Positions 6,236 to 13,394 of a stretch of 13,394 nt of DNA are shown one piece after another. The notes beneath the pieces were generated by a model that saw only the letters and a program-made list of their open reading frames with translations, had not been told where the DNA came from and did no database searches. Position 1 is the first letter of the stretch. Every line of letters begins with the position of its first letter. This stretch comes from JBOHUX01 sp050734915 (lineage in GTDB: Bacteria; Chloroflexota; Dormibacteria; Dormibacterales; Dormibacteraceae). Position numbers and translations under genes: made by a program. The stretch is from assembly GCA_050734915.1 (NCBI GenBank), contig JBOHUX010000057.1, positions 1-13,394 of the forward strand, read 5' to 3'.

Positions 6236-7261
6236 ATGGGCTTGTGGTCCGGTGGTTTCGGAGTCGACCTGGGAACGGCGAACACCGTCGTCTGTCATCC
6301 ACGGCGGGGGGTGGTGCTCAACGAGCCCTCGGTGATGGTGGTGAAGGCGAACGGTAACGGCCAACACGCGCCCCGGCCCCTGCTGGTCGGGCGGGCGGCG
6401 CGTGAGCTGACGGGACGGACCCCGGTCGGCATGATGACGGTCCGGCCGCTGCACGACGGCGTGATCACGGACCTCGAGTCCGCGCGCGCCTTCATCGTCG
6501 CCATCTTGAGCAGGGTCGCACGGCGACCCTGGGAGAGATTCCGGCCCCAGGCGGTGATCGGCGTCCCCGCGGGGGCGACCGCGCTCGAGCGGCGGGCGCT
6601 GATCGAGGCGGCCGAGGAGGCCGGAGTCGGCCGCGCCAGCCTCATCCCGGAGCCGGTCGCCGGCGCGCTCGGCTCCGGCATCGACCCCCTCGACTCCCGC
6701 GCCCACATGGTGGTGGACGTGGGCGGCGGCACGGCCGAGGTGACCGGCTTCTGCTTCGGCGGCATCCTCACCACCGGCTCCTGCCGGGTCGCCGGCGACG
6801 AGATGACGCTGGCCCTCTACCAGCACCTGCGCCAGCAGCACCGGATCATCGTCGGCGAACTCACCGCCGAGGACCTCAAGATGCAGGTGGACGGCCAGGA
6901 GTGCAAGGGGCCGCTGGTGATCGAGGGCAGGGACACCACCACCGGCAAGCCCAAGGTCGTCCGCCTGCAGCCGGACGAGGTCGTGGACGCGATCAAGCCG
7001 ACCAGCGACGGCATCATCCAGACCCTGACCAACTGTCTCGAGGACCTCCCCCCGCAGGCGGTCGGCGACGTCATGCACGACGGCCTGGTGGTGTTCGGAG
7101 GCGGCTCGCTCCTGAAGGGCTTCGACAAGCTGGTCGAGGACGCGTTCGGCTTCCCGGTCCGCCAGGCCGACCGGCCCCTGACCTGCGTCGCGGAAGGCGC
7201 GGCGATCTGCCTCAACCGGCCCGAGGTCCTGGACGCGTACGGAGGCCGCCGCAAGAACTAG
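6236..7261 (+). CDS. mreB: MreB/Mbl-family actin-like cell-shape protein
   Basis: The 341-residue protein has the actin-fold nucleotide site of MreB: phosphate-1 motif GVDLGTANT (9-17, Asp11), VIGVPAGATALERR (107-120), IPEPVAGALGSG (137-148, Glu139), phosphate-2 motif VVDVGGGTAEV (159-169, Asp161) and adenosine motif FGGGSLLKGF (287-296). MreB filaments guide sidewall peptidoglycan synthesis at the inner face of the membrane. The sequence is divergent, with a GFCFGGILTTGSCRVAGDEM segment where MreB usually has a different strand. ATG 6236 follows AGGAGG at 6220-6225 by ten bases. The next gene, a SEDS-PBP fusion, begins 9 bases after the stop, so they form an operon; mreC and mreD are absent from this position. 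Confidence 0.92.
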   Translation: MGLWSGGFGVDLGTANTVVCHPRRGVVLNEPSVMVVKANGNGQHAPRPLLVGRAARELTGRTPVGMMTVRPLHDGVITDLESARAFIVAILSRVARRPWERFRPQAVIGVPAGATALERRALIEAAEEAGVGRASLIPEPVAGALGSGIDPLDSRAHMVVDVGGGTAEVTGFCFGGILTTGSCRVAGDEMTLALYQHLRQQHRIIVGELTAEDLKMQVDGQECKGPLVIEGRDTTTGKPKVVRLQPDEVVDAIKPTSDGIIQTLTNCLEDLPPQAVGDVMHDGLVVFGGGSLLKGFDKLVEDAFGFPVRQADRPLTCVAEGAAICLNRPEVLDAYGGRRKN

Positions 7262-7270
7262 GCGATCTCG

Positions 7271-10147
7271 ATGAAGCGGGAGCGACGGCTTCTCGGCGGG
7301 CTCGACCCGGTCATGCTCTTGGCGATCGGGCTTCTGGCCGGGCTCTCCGCAGCCAATCTGATCGCGCTCGGCGACGCCTCCCGGGCCCGCCATCAGCTGG
7401 AGGCGGTCGGGCTCGGGCTCGTCCTCATGGCCGCCTGCCAGCGGTCGCGGAGGCCCTCGCTGGGAGTGATCTCGATCGCCGCCTACCTGGCCGGCGTCCT
7501 GCTCCTGCTCGCCGTCAGCCGGCACGGCCACTCCGCCTACGGTGCCCAGCGCTGGCTGGCCCTCGGCCCCGTTGCCCTGCAGCCCAGCGAGCTGGCCAAG
7601 CTGGGGCTTCTCCTGGCCCTGAGCCAGGTCCTCGGCCAGAGCTCGGTGAGCGGCCGGCGCCGGTTTCTGGCCGCCCTCGGGCTGGGCGCCGCTCCCATCG
7701 CTCTGACCATCCACCAGCCGGACCTGTCCACCGCCGGGCTGCTGGCGGTGGTCTTGCTCTCGGCCCTGCTCCTGGCCCGGGTCGAGCTGAGGTTCCTCGC
7801 CGCGCTGGGGGGGGCGGCGGTGGTGCTCGCGGCGGTCGCGGTCCCGCTCGCCCACCGGGTGCTGCGGCCGTACCAGCTGGCGCGGCTGCACGCTTTCGTG
7901 GGCGGCTCGCACGACCCCCAGGGGGCGGGCTGGCAGGCCATCCAGTCGCACGTCGCCGTCGCCGCCGGTGGCCTCTTCGGGATCTCCCGGCAGCCGCTGC
8001 ACCTCCTCTGGGCCCAGTACCTGCCGGCCCGACAGACCGACCTCGCCTTCGACAGCCTGGTCGAGCAGTGGGGGCTGGTGGCGGGGTCACTCGCGATCGT
8101 CGCCGTCCTTCTCCTCCTCTGGCGCCTGGTCCGGCTGGCGCGGGTGGCGCGCAACACGACGACCGGGATCATGGCCGGCGCGATGGCGATGCTGATCGGC
8201 GTCGAGGTGGCCGTCAACCTGGCCGGCAACCTGGGCGCCCTGCCGCTGGCGGGAGTTCCGTTTCCGATCCTCTCCTACGGCGGCACCGCCGCCGCCGCCC
8301 ACCTGGCGGCGCTGGGGATGGTGCTCAGCGCGCGCCGGGAGGCGGAGCGCAGGCGGCTCTGGCACCTGCCCGCCGGGCTGCTGAAACGCCCGCGGCTGAT
8401 GCGCCTGGGGGCGGTCTGCCTGACCGGCGCGATGATCTCGATGGCCGGGCTGGCCTGGCGGATCCAGGTCCACGGCGCCGGGCTCGTTGCCTACGGCCAG
8501 TCGGAGATGACGCGCTGCTTCCGGCTCCCGGCAGCGAGGGGATCGATCACCGACCGCCACGGCGTCCCGCTCGCCACCAACGTGCCCGCCGACCGGGTCT
8601 TCGTGGTGCCCGCCCTGGTCCTGCGATCGGGCGCCGAGCTGGGCCGGATCGCCCGCCTCACCGGCCGGCCCGGACCGGTCCTGGTCGCCCGTCTTCGGCA
8701 GGCGGCCGGCGCGCTGGACCTGGAGATCGGCGAGGTGTCCGCCGCCGCCGGCGCCGCGCTGCGGACGGCGAGGCTGAGGGGGGTGGACGTCGTTCCCGCC
8801 GACCAGCGGCACTACCCCTACGGTGCCGCCCTCGGCCCGGTCCTCGGCTACACCGGCATCGCCGACCTCGTCCAGATGCGGGCCGACCGGTCCCTGCCGC
8901 TCGGGGCGGTGGTCGGCAAGGCCGGCCTGGAGGCCGCCTATGACGGCCGGCTGCGCGGGCAGGACGGCCAGGACTGCCTCTACGTCGATCCCCAGGGTGT
9001 CCCGGTCGCGCCCGCGTCGGTCAGGCCTCCGGTGGCTGGTCAGGATCTCATCACCAGCCTCGACCTGGGGATGCAGCTGGCCGCGGACGCCCGCGTCCAG
9101 AAGGCGCTCGCCGGCTCGACCTCGGACCAGGTCGCCGCGGTGGTCATGGATCCTCGCAACGGGGAGGTCCTGGCGATGGCCAGCCGGCCCGCCTACGACG
9201 ACAACCTGTTCACCGGGCACGTGGACATGACCGCCATCGCCGCCGCCGGCCGGGGGCCGGGACATCCGTTCCTCGAGCACGTGACCCAGACCGCCAGCCC
9301 CCCCGGCTCCAACTTCAAGCTCGTGGTCGGCGCCGCGGACGGAATCTACGGAGCCATCCCCGTCCACGAGGTGATCCCCACCGGCTACACGTTCCGTTTC
9401 GGCACCGCCACCTTCACGAACTGGCAGGCGCTTCCCCCGCAGGATCTCATCCAGGCGATCGCCTGGAGCAACGACGTCTATTTCTACAAGCTGGCGCTGG
9501 CGCTGGGGGCGGATCGCATCGTCAAGGTCGCCCACGCACTCGGCGTGGGGCGGCCGACCGGCATCGACCTGCCGGGTGAGAGCGCCGGCTACCTGGGGTC
9601 GCCGCAGACCGTGGGCGCCATCGGCGCGCACTGGTGGCCGGGCTCGACCGTCATCCTCGGCATCGGCCAGGGATACATCATGACGACGCCCCTCCAGGAT
9701 GCGCGGTGGACGGCGGCGGTCGCCACCGGGGCTCTGGTCACCCCCCGTCTGGGGCTGGCGGTCAGTGGCTCCGGCCCGCGCGCGGCGCCGCTCGCGCTCC
9801 CCCATCCGGGGCCGCAGGCGCTGCCGTTCGCGGGTGCCCAGGGGCCGGTCCGGGCCGGGATGCGGCTCTCCGTCACGACCGGCACCTCCAACCTGCTCGC
9901 GGGCATCCCCATCGACGCCGGGGGCAAGACGGGCACCGCGGAGGACCCCTCGACGGTCTCCGGCCGGGAGGACGGCTGGTACACCTGCGCCGCTCCCATG
10001 AGCGCTCCGCGGGTGGTGATGACGATGGAGGCGAGAGGCTCGGGCGAGGGCTACTTCGTGGCCGAGCCGGCGGTCGCCGACATGCTGCGCTACTTCACCG
10101 CCCACCAGGCTCAGGTGGAGGCGCCGCTCCCCTCGCCCGGTCCCTGA
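7271..10147 (+). CDS. Natural fusion: SEDS glycosyltransferase (RodA/FtsW) + class B penicillin-binding protein
   Basis: The 958-residue protein joins two enzymes that normally form a complex. Residues 1-355 are a multi-span SEDS peptidoglycan polymerase: GAQRWLALGPVALQPSELAK (91-110), LPARQTDLAF (251-260) with the conserved catalytic-type Asp257, and FPILSYGGTAAAAHLAALGM (331-350). A membrane segment at about 379-397 leads to a class B PBP: ARGSITDRHGVPLA (422-435), the dimerisation region, then a transpeptidase with PGSNFK (Ser680, Lys683), SND (733-735, like the SAD of E. coli PBP2) and GGKTGTA (884-890). Both halves therefore look catalytically intact. The active site of the PBP lies outside the membrane. 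Placement 9 bases after mreB suggests the elongation (RodA-PBP2) rather than division role. ATG 7271 has only a weak Shine-Dalgarno; coupling to mreB translation is likely. Confidence 0.95.
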   Translation: MKRERRLLGGLDPVMLLAIGLLAGLSAANLIALGDASRARHQLEAVGLGLVLMAACQRSRRPSLGVISIAAYLAGVLLLLAVSRHGHSAYGAQRWLALGPVALQPSELAKLGLLLALSQVLGQSSVSGRRRFLAALGLGAAPIALTIHQPDLSTAGLLAVVLLSALLLARVELRFLAALGGAAVVLAAVAVPLAHRVLRPYQLARLHAFVGGSHDPQGAGWQAIQSHVAVAAGGLFGISRQPLHLLWAQYLPARQTDLAFDSLVEQWGLVAGSLAIVAVLLLLWRLVRLARVARNTTTGIMAGAMAMLIGVEVAVNLAGNLGALPLAGVPFPILSYGGTAAAAHLAALGMVLSARREAERRRLWHLPAGLLKRPRLMRLGAVCLTGAMISMAGLAWRIQVHGAGLVAYGQSEMTRCFRLPAARGSITDRHGVPLATNVPADRVFVVPALVLRSGAELGRIARLTGRPGPVLVARLRQAAGALDLEIGEVSAAAGAALRTARLRGVDVVPADQRHYPYGAALGPVLGYTGIADLVQMRADRSLPLGAVVGKAGLEAAYDGRLRGQDGQDCLYVDPQGVPVAPASVRPPVAGQDLITSLDLGMQLAADARVQKALAGSTSDQVAAVVMDPRNGEVLAMASRPAYDDNLFTGHVDMTAIAAAGRGPGHPFLEHVTQTASPPGSNFKLVVGAADGIYGAIPVHEVIPTGYTFRFGTATFTNWQALPPQDLIQAIAWSNDVYFYKLALALGADRIVKVAHALGVGRPTGIDLPGESAGYLGSPQTVGAIGAHWWPGSTVILGIGQGYIMTTPLQDARWTAAVATGALVTPRLGLAVSGSGPRAAPLALPHPGPQALPFAGAQGPVRAGMRLSVTTGTSNLLAGIPIDAGGKTGTAEDPSTVSGREDGWYTCAAPMSAPRVVMTMEARGSGEGYFVAEPAVADMLRYFTAHQAQVEAPLPSPGP

Positions 10148-10180
10148 CCGCCCCGCATCCGAGGAGTCCCGAGTCCCGGA

Positions 10181-10366
10181 TCGGGGGGCCAGCGTGTCGG
10201 GCTGGGCCGGGCGATCGTCCGCGACCCCGGCGACGAACCCCTCTCCAATCTCGACGCAAGGTTCGGGTGGCGACCTCCGATGAGTCTGGATCACCCCGCC
10301 AACGTCCACGCGGCGGGGTTCGTCGGCAGCCTGACCATGAACTTCCTCGCCGTCACCGTCCGCGCG
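10181..10366 (+). pseudogene. Degraded sugar-type ABC transporter ATPase (MalK/UgpC-like) remnant
   Basis: One forward frame spells SGGQRVGLGRAIVRDP (ABC signature and following helix), then DEPLSNLDA (Walker B and D-loop), and after a large gap DHPANVHAAGFVGSLTMNFL, the segment following the ATPase core in CUT1 sugar ATPases. The residues between RDP and DEP are shortened. Just after LDA the neighbouring frame reads KVRVATSDE, closer to the family, so an indel lies near 10255. Walker A, the Q-loop and the regulatory domain are missing. It cannot encode a working ATPase. It lies between the SEDS-PBP gene and the oxidoreductase pair. Confidence 0.8.
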
Positions 10367-10396
10367 TTGCCACGGCGAGGCCGGGGGCGCTACGCT
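10367..10396 (+). promoter_or_regulatory. Candidate sigma-70-type promoter for the oxidoreductase pair
   Basis: TTGCCA (10367-10372) and TACGCT (10391-10396) are separated by 18 bases. Transcription would start about 5 bases before the ATG at 10408, leaving no room for a ribosome-binding site, so the message would be leaderless or nearly so. It lies directly after the ABC remnant. Confidence 0.45.
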
Positions 10397-10407
10397 CCCG
10401 GCTCAGG

Positions 10408-11829
10408 ATGGCTGCCGGACCCTCGGATCAGGCGCGCGGCCCGGGCCTCGCGGAGGCGCCGGGATGGGCTGCCAGCTACTGGTTGGCGAGCGCGCCACCG
10501 GATCCGGGGGCGCCGCTGGCGGGCGACCGGGCTGCCGACGTCGCCATCGTCGGGGCCGGGTTCACCGGCCTCTGGACCGCGATCGAGCTGAAGCGCCGCG
10601 ACCCGGCCATGGCCGTCACCGTGATGGAGAAGGACGTGGCCGGCTTCGGGGCCAGCGGACGCAACGGGGGATTCGTCGAGCCCTCCCTGACGCACGGCCT
10701 CGTCAACGGGCTCCGCCACTTCCCGGATGAGATGGCGGAGCTGGAGCGGCTCGGCCGCGAAAACCTGGCCGGCATGGCCCGCGACTTCGAGCGCCACGGC
10801 ATCGTGTGCGACTTCGAGCCCACCGGCATGCTCGACGTGGCCGTCCGTCCGCACCAGGTCGCCGAGCTCGAGGAGTACGCAGCCCTGGCGGCGCGCAACG
10901 GGCTCCAGGCCGAGCTCCTCAGCGCCGCGGAGGCGCGCCGGCGGCTGCACTCGCCGCTCTTTCTGGGCGCTCTGCACCGCCCGCGGGACGGGGGAGTCCT
11001 CCACCCCGGCAAGCTGGCCCGCGATCTGCGGCGGGTCGCCGCCGGCCTGGGGGTGGAGATCTGGGAACGTACGCCGGTGACCGCCCTGCGGCGCTCGGGC
11101 GCCGGGGTCGAGCTCGCCGCGCCGGGCGGGCGCGTCCGCGCCTCGTCGGCGGTGCTGGCGACCAACGGCTACAGCGGCCGTCTCCTGCGGCGGACGCTCC
11201 GTCACTTTGCGCCCGTCTACGATCACGTGCTCGTCTCCGATCCGCTCACGCGCGAGCAGATGGAGGCGATCGGATGGTCGGGCCGCGAGGGGGTGTCGGA
11301 TGCGGGGAACCGGTTCCACTACTTCCGGCTGACCGCCGACGACCGCATCCTCTGGGGTGGCTACGACGCCGTCTATCACTTCAACAACGGCGTCGGCGAC
11401 CGCTTCGATCTGCGTGCGGCCAGTCACGACAAGCTCCTCCGCCACTTCTTCGACGCGTTCCCGCAGCTGGCGGGGCTGAGCTTCCCGCACCGCTGGGGAG
11501 GCTGCATCGCGACCACGACCCGGTTCACGCCCGTCTTCGGCGCCGCCCTCGGCGGCCGTCTCCTCTATGCCCTCGGCTACACGGGCCTCGGCGTCGCCGC
11601 AACCCGTTTCGCGGCCCGGGTGCTGGCCGACCGGCTGCTGGCGCCCGGCTCGGCGCTGCTCGAGCTGGACTGGGTCCGCTCGGCACCGTTCCCCTTCCCG
11701 CCCGAGCCGCTCCGCTACCTCGGGATCGCGATGGTGAGCCGAGCTCTGGAGCGTTCCGACCTCCGTGACGGGCGCCGGGGCGTGCTCCTGGGCGCCCTCG
11801 ACCGCCTCGGCATCGGGTTCGACTCGTGA
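10408..11829 (+). CDS. FAD-dependent oxidoreductase, PuuB/OrdL-like (DAO family), first of pair
   Basis: The 473-residue protein has an N-terminal dinucleotide fold VAIVGAGFTGLWTAIELKRR (45-64; GxGxxG at 49-54), an acidic residue at Glu74 for the FAD ribose, and GFGASGRNGG (79-88), a motif of the gamma-glutamylputrescine oxidase (PuuB/OrdL) branch of the DAO family. The C-terminal FAD-contacting segment ALGYTGLGVAATRFAARVLA closes the fold. A SYWLAS motif at 23-28 precedes the FAD domain, as in related oxidases. It probably oxidises an amine or N-alkyl amino acid, but the substrate is unknown. No signal peptide is seen. ATG 10408 has no Shine-Dalgarno but sits just after a candidate promoter. 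Its stop overlaps the start of a paralogue by GTGA. Confidence 0.92.
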   Translation: MAAGPSDQARGPGLAEAPGWAASYWLASAPPDPGAPLAGDRAADVAIVGAGFTGLWTAIELKRRDPAMAVTVMEKDVAGFGASGRNGGFVEPSLTHGLVNGLRHFPDEMAELERLGRENLAGMARDFERHGIVCDFEPTGMLDVAVRPHQVAELEEYAALAARNGLQAELLSAAEARRRLHSPLFLGALHRPRDGGVLHPGKLARDLRRVAAGLGVEIWERTPVTALRRSGAGVELAAPGGRVRASSAVLATNGYSGRLLRRTLRHFAPVYDHVLVSDPLTREQMEAIGWSGREGVSDAGNRFHYFRLTADDRILWGGYDAVYHFNNGVGDRFDLRAASHDKLLRHFFDAFPQLAGLSFPHRWGGCIATTTRFTPVFGAALGGRLLYALGYTGLGVAATRFAARVLADRLLAPGSALLELDWVRSAPFPFPPEPLRYLGIAMVSRALERSDLRDGRRGVLLGALDRLGIGFDS

Positions 11830-13247
11830 GGACGAGCCCGGCCGGGCGCCCCTACGAGGAGTTGAGCTACTGGCTGGAATCGGCGGGCCCGCTGACTCCA
11901 AGGGCGCCCCTCGGCGGCTCGACGCGAGCGGACGTGGCGATCCTGGGGGCCGGGTTCACCGGGCTCTGGACCGCCTACTACCTGCTCCGGCGGGATGCCC
12001 GTCTGCGGGTGATCGTCCTGGAGAGGGAGGTGGCGGGGTTCGGCGCCTCAGGGCGGAACGGGGGCTGGTGCACGCCGGACCTGAACGCCGGACCGGCCGC
12101 GCTCACCCGTCACTTCGGAGCCGCGCAGGCGGCGGCAGTCCAGCGGGCCATGTACGAGAGCGTCGACGAGGTGGGGAGGGCGGCGGCCGCCGAGGGAATC
12201 GACGCCGAGTACGAGAAGGCCGGCCGGCTCCTGGTCGCCCGCGGGCCCCACCAGGTCCCCGCCCTCGAGGCGGCCCATCGCGAGTACGTGGAGGCGGGTT
12301 TCGGCGACCGGCACCAGGCCCTCGATGCCGCCGCCTGCGCGGAGCGGGTGCGGGTCGCCCGCGTCACGGCCGGGCTCTTCTCGCCCGACACCGCGGTCGT
12401 CCACCCCGGCAAGCTCGTGCGCGGGCTCGCCGGCGCGGTCGAGCGGATGGGTGGCGTCATCCACGAGCAGACCGAGGTGACCGCCTTCGAGACCGGTGCC
12501 CGGCCGCGCCTTCTTACGACGACCGGAGGGCCCGGTGCCGAGGTCCGCGCCGAGGTCCGCGCCGACGTGCTCGTCCTCGCCGGCGAGGCTTATCTGACGC
12601 AGCTTCGGCAGCTGCACCGGCGGCTGCTCCCGATCTACTCCCTGATCGTGATGACCGAGCCGCTCAGCGCCCGCCGGCTGGAGTCGGTGGGATGGAGCCG
12701 GAGGCTGTGCCTGGCCTCGATGCGGCTCACCATCGACTACCTGTCCCGCACGCGGGACGGCCGGGTCCTGTTCGGCGGCCGGGGCGCGCCCTACAACTTC
12801 GGCTCCGCCATCCGGCCCGGCACCGAGCGCCATCAGCCCACCCACCGGATGCTGCGCGCCATGTTCCAGGACTGGTTCCCGGGCCTGGCCGGCGTCCGCT
12901 TCACGCACGCCTGGGGTGGCGTGCTGGGCATGCCTCGGGACTGGATCCCCAGCTTCAGCTACGCGCCCTCGGAGGGGCTGGCCATGGCCTCCGGCTACAC
13001 CGGGCACGGGGTCGCCACCGCCAACCTGGCGGGGCGGACGCTGGCGGATCTGATCACCGGCGCCACCTCCGAGCTGACCGGCCTGGCCCTGGTCGGGCAC
13101 CGCTCGCGCAGCTGGGAGCCGGAGCCGCTGCGCTGGCTCGGCGCCCGCTACGTGCAGGCGGGGCTGGTGAGGGCCGACGCGCGGGCCGAGCGCAGCGGGC
13201 GTCCCCCTTCAGGGAAGAGCATCCCCGAGCGGCTGGCCAGCCACTGA
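11826..13247 (+). CDS. FAD-dependent oxidoreductase, PuuB/OrdL-like (DAO family), second of pair
   Basis: This 473-residue protein parallels the preceding one motif by motif: SYWLES (14-19), VAILGAGFTGLWTAYYLLRR (37-56; GxGxxG at 41-46), Glu66, GFGASGRNGG (71-80), VVHPGKLVRGLAGAV, FTHAWGGVLGMPRDW, and ASGYTGHGVATANLAGRTLA at the C-terminal FAD site. It begins at GTG 11826, overlapping the previous stop by four bases, so translation is coupled. The substrate is likely related to but distinct from that of its partner, since residues after the FAD motif (WCTPDLN versus FVEPSLT) differ. A 12-base tandem duplication (GAGGTCCGCGCC twice, near 12540-12563) encodes EVRAEVRA in a loop. Confidence 0.92.
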   Translation: MRTSPAGRPYEELSYWLESAGPLTPRAPLGGSTRADVAILGAGFTGLWTAYYLLRRDARLRVIVLEREVAGFGASGRNGGWCTPDLNAGPAALTRHFGAAQAAAVQRAMYESVDEVGRAAAAEGIDAEYEKAGRLLVARGPHQVPALEAAHREYVEAGFGDRHQALDAAACAERVRVARVTAGLFSPDTAVVHPGKLVRGLAGAVERMGGVIHEQTEVTAFETGARPRLLTTTGGPGAEVRAEVRADVLVLAGEAYLTQLRQLHRRLLPIYSLIVMTEPLSARRLESVGWSRRLCLASMRLTIDYLSRTRDGRVLFGGRGAPYNFGSAIRPGTERHQPTHRMLRAMFQDWFPGLAGVRFTHAWGGVLGMPRDWIPSFSYAPSEGLAMASGYTGHGVATANLAGRTLADLITGATSELTGLALVGHRSRSWEPEPLRWLGARYVQAGLVRADARAERSGRPPSGKSIPERLASH

Positions 13248-13280
13248 ATCGCTCGCCGGGACGCCCACCCACGACTGAAA

Positions 13281-13306
13281 GCGTGGCCCTGTCCGGGATG
13301 AGCCAC
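13281..13306. terminator. Weak hairpin after the oxidoreductase operon
   Basis: CGTGGC and GCCACG form a 6-bp stem around a 14-base loop that itself contains CC/GG pairs, about 34 bases after the second oxidoreductase stop. There is no T-run after it, so it would be a non-canonical terminator at best. Confidence 0.25.
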
Positions 13307-13314
13307 GAAATCCG

Positions 13315-13343
13315 TTGACTTGGGGGCCGGCCACCCCTAGAAT
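13315..13343 (+). promoter_or_regulatory. Strong near-consensus sigma-70-type promoter facing out of the window
   Basis: TTGACT (13315-13320) and TAGAAT (13338-13343) are separated by exactly 17 bases. This is the best promoter match in the window and is of the quality seen before rRNA or other highly expressed genes. No gene starts in the remaining 51 bases. Confidence 0.75.
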
Positions 13344-13356
13344 GCGTGGCACACGC
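13344..13356. promoter_or_regulatory. Palindrome GCGTG-GCA-CACGC at the expected transcription start
   Basis: This perfect 5-bp inverted repeat with a 3-base spacer abuts the -10 element, spanning the predicted start of transcription. That is a classic operator position, but it could also be a hairpin at the 5' end of the transcript. A second short dyad, GCGCC-A-GGCGC, follows within about 5 bases. Confidence 0.35.
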
Positions 13357-13394
13357 CCTAGCGCCAGGCGCACCCGCCCGCAGGCCGGGTTGCA

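Noticed and set aside
6203..8002. 599-codon - strand open frame opposite mreB and the SEDS domain
   Set aside because: Low-complexity Asp/Gly/Gln/Arg/His composition without domain motifs. The + strand genes here have clear conserved motifs.
6901..8943. 680-codon + strand frame overlapping mreB and the fusion gene
   Set aside because: Dominated by Arg, Pro, Gly and Ala with no family features. It is the shifted frame of GC-rich genes.
8087..10309. 740-codon - strand open frame opposite the PBP domain
   Set aside because: Very long but of antisense-type composition; no conserved motif. The intact PBP motifs on the + strand explain the sequence.
10390..11901. 503-codon - strand open frame opposite the first FAD oxidoreductase
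   Set aside because: Antisense shadow with no recognisable domain.
12540..12566. Tandem GAGGTCCGCGCC repeat
   Set aside because: Only two 12-base copies within a coding loop; simple slippage, not a repeat array.
11765..13318. 517-codon + strand frame overlapping the second FAD oxidoreductase
   Set aside because: Arg/Pro/Gly/Ala-rich shifted frame. The frame starting at 11826 carries the FAD motifs.
1..13394. CRISPR array, insertion sequence, transposase or integrase
   Set aside because: No spaced direct repeats, DDE-type or recombinase motifs, or paired terminal inverted repeats were seen, so the island idea rests only on gene decay and tRNA proximity.

Overview
The window is very GC-rich. 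Most intact genes have third codon positions dominated by G/C, Shine-Dalgarno sequences are mixed and sometimes absent, and one promoter appears nearly leaderless. This fits a high-GC Gram-positive-type bacterium such as a member of the Actinomycetota, perhaps a deep class. The sequence alone does not fix the phylum, and Chloroflexota cannot be excluded.

Layout. Positions 1-580 hold the tail of an unknown + strand gene, a convergent pterin-4a-carbinolamine dehydratase gene, and two + strand tRNA genes, Val(CAC) and Glu(CTC). A consensus-matching LexA/SOS-type palindrome lies four bases after the tRNA-Glu. Positions 813-2244 hold an alpha/beta hydrolase followed by a DHFR/RibD-like reductase broken by a one-base frameshift. 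Positions 2283-3380 on the - strand are the ruins of a toxin-antitoxin-like operon: a BrnT-like toxin C-terminus with an internal stop, an ATGA junction, and a frameshifted CopG/RHH antitoxin that runs in frame into a YwgA/Panacea-like domain. An intact AraC-type regulator + VOC (glyoxalase-like) pair follows at 3454-4318 on the - strand, then msrB on the + strand. Positions 4835-6009 hold further decayed material on the - strand: the last ~59 codons of a cobalamin-dependent methionine synthase, a headless Imm5-like gene, and a doubtful small membrane protein.

From 6236 the content changes to long, intact, co-directional genes. An MreB homologue is followed 9 bases later by a 958-residue natural fusion of a SEDS glycosyltransferase (RodA/FtsW type) and a class B penicillin-binding protein, with key catalytic motifs visible in both halves. 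Together they look like a compact cell-wall elongation module in which cytoskeletal filament, polymerase and crosslinker are encoded by two genes, with no mreC or mreD in between. After a wrecked sugar-type ABC ATPase fragment (10181-10366) come two tandem FAD-dependent oxidoreductases of the PuuB/OrdL type. Both are exactly 473 residues and overlap by GTGA. The window ends with a near-consensus sigma-70 promoter (TTGACT-17-TAGAAT) followed by a small palindrome, pointing out of the window.

The most notable items are the SEDS-PBP fusion beside mreB, the toxin-antitoxin ruin with its unusual RHH-RHH-YwgA/Panacea architecture, and the concentration of broken genes between the tRNA pair and mreB.
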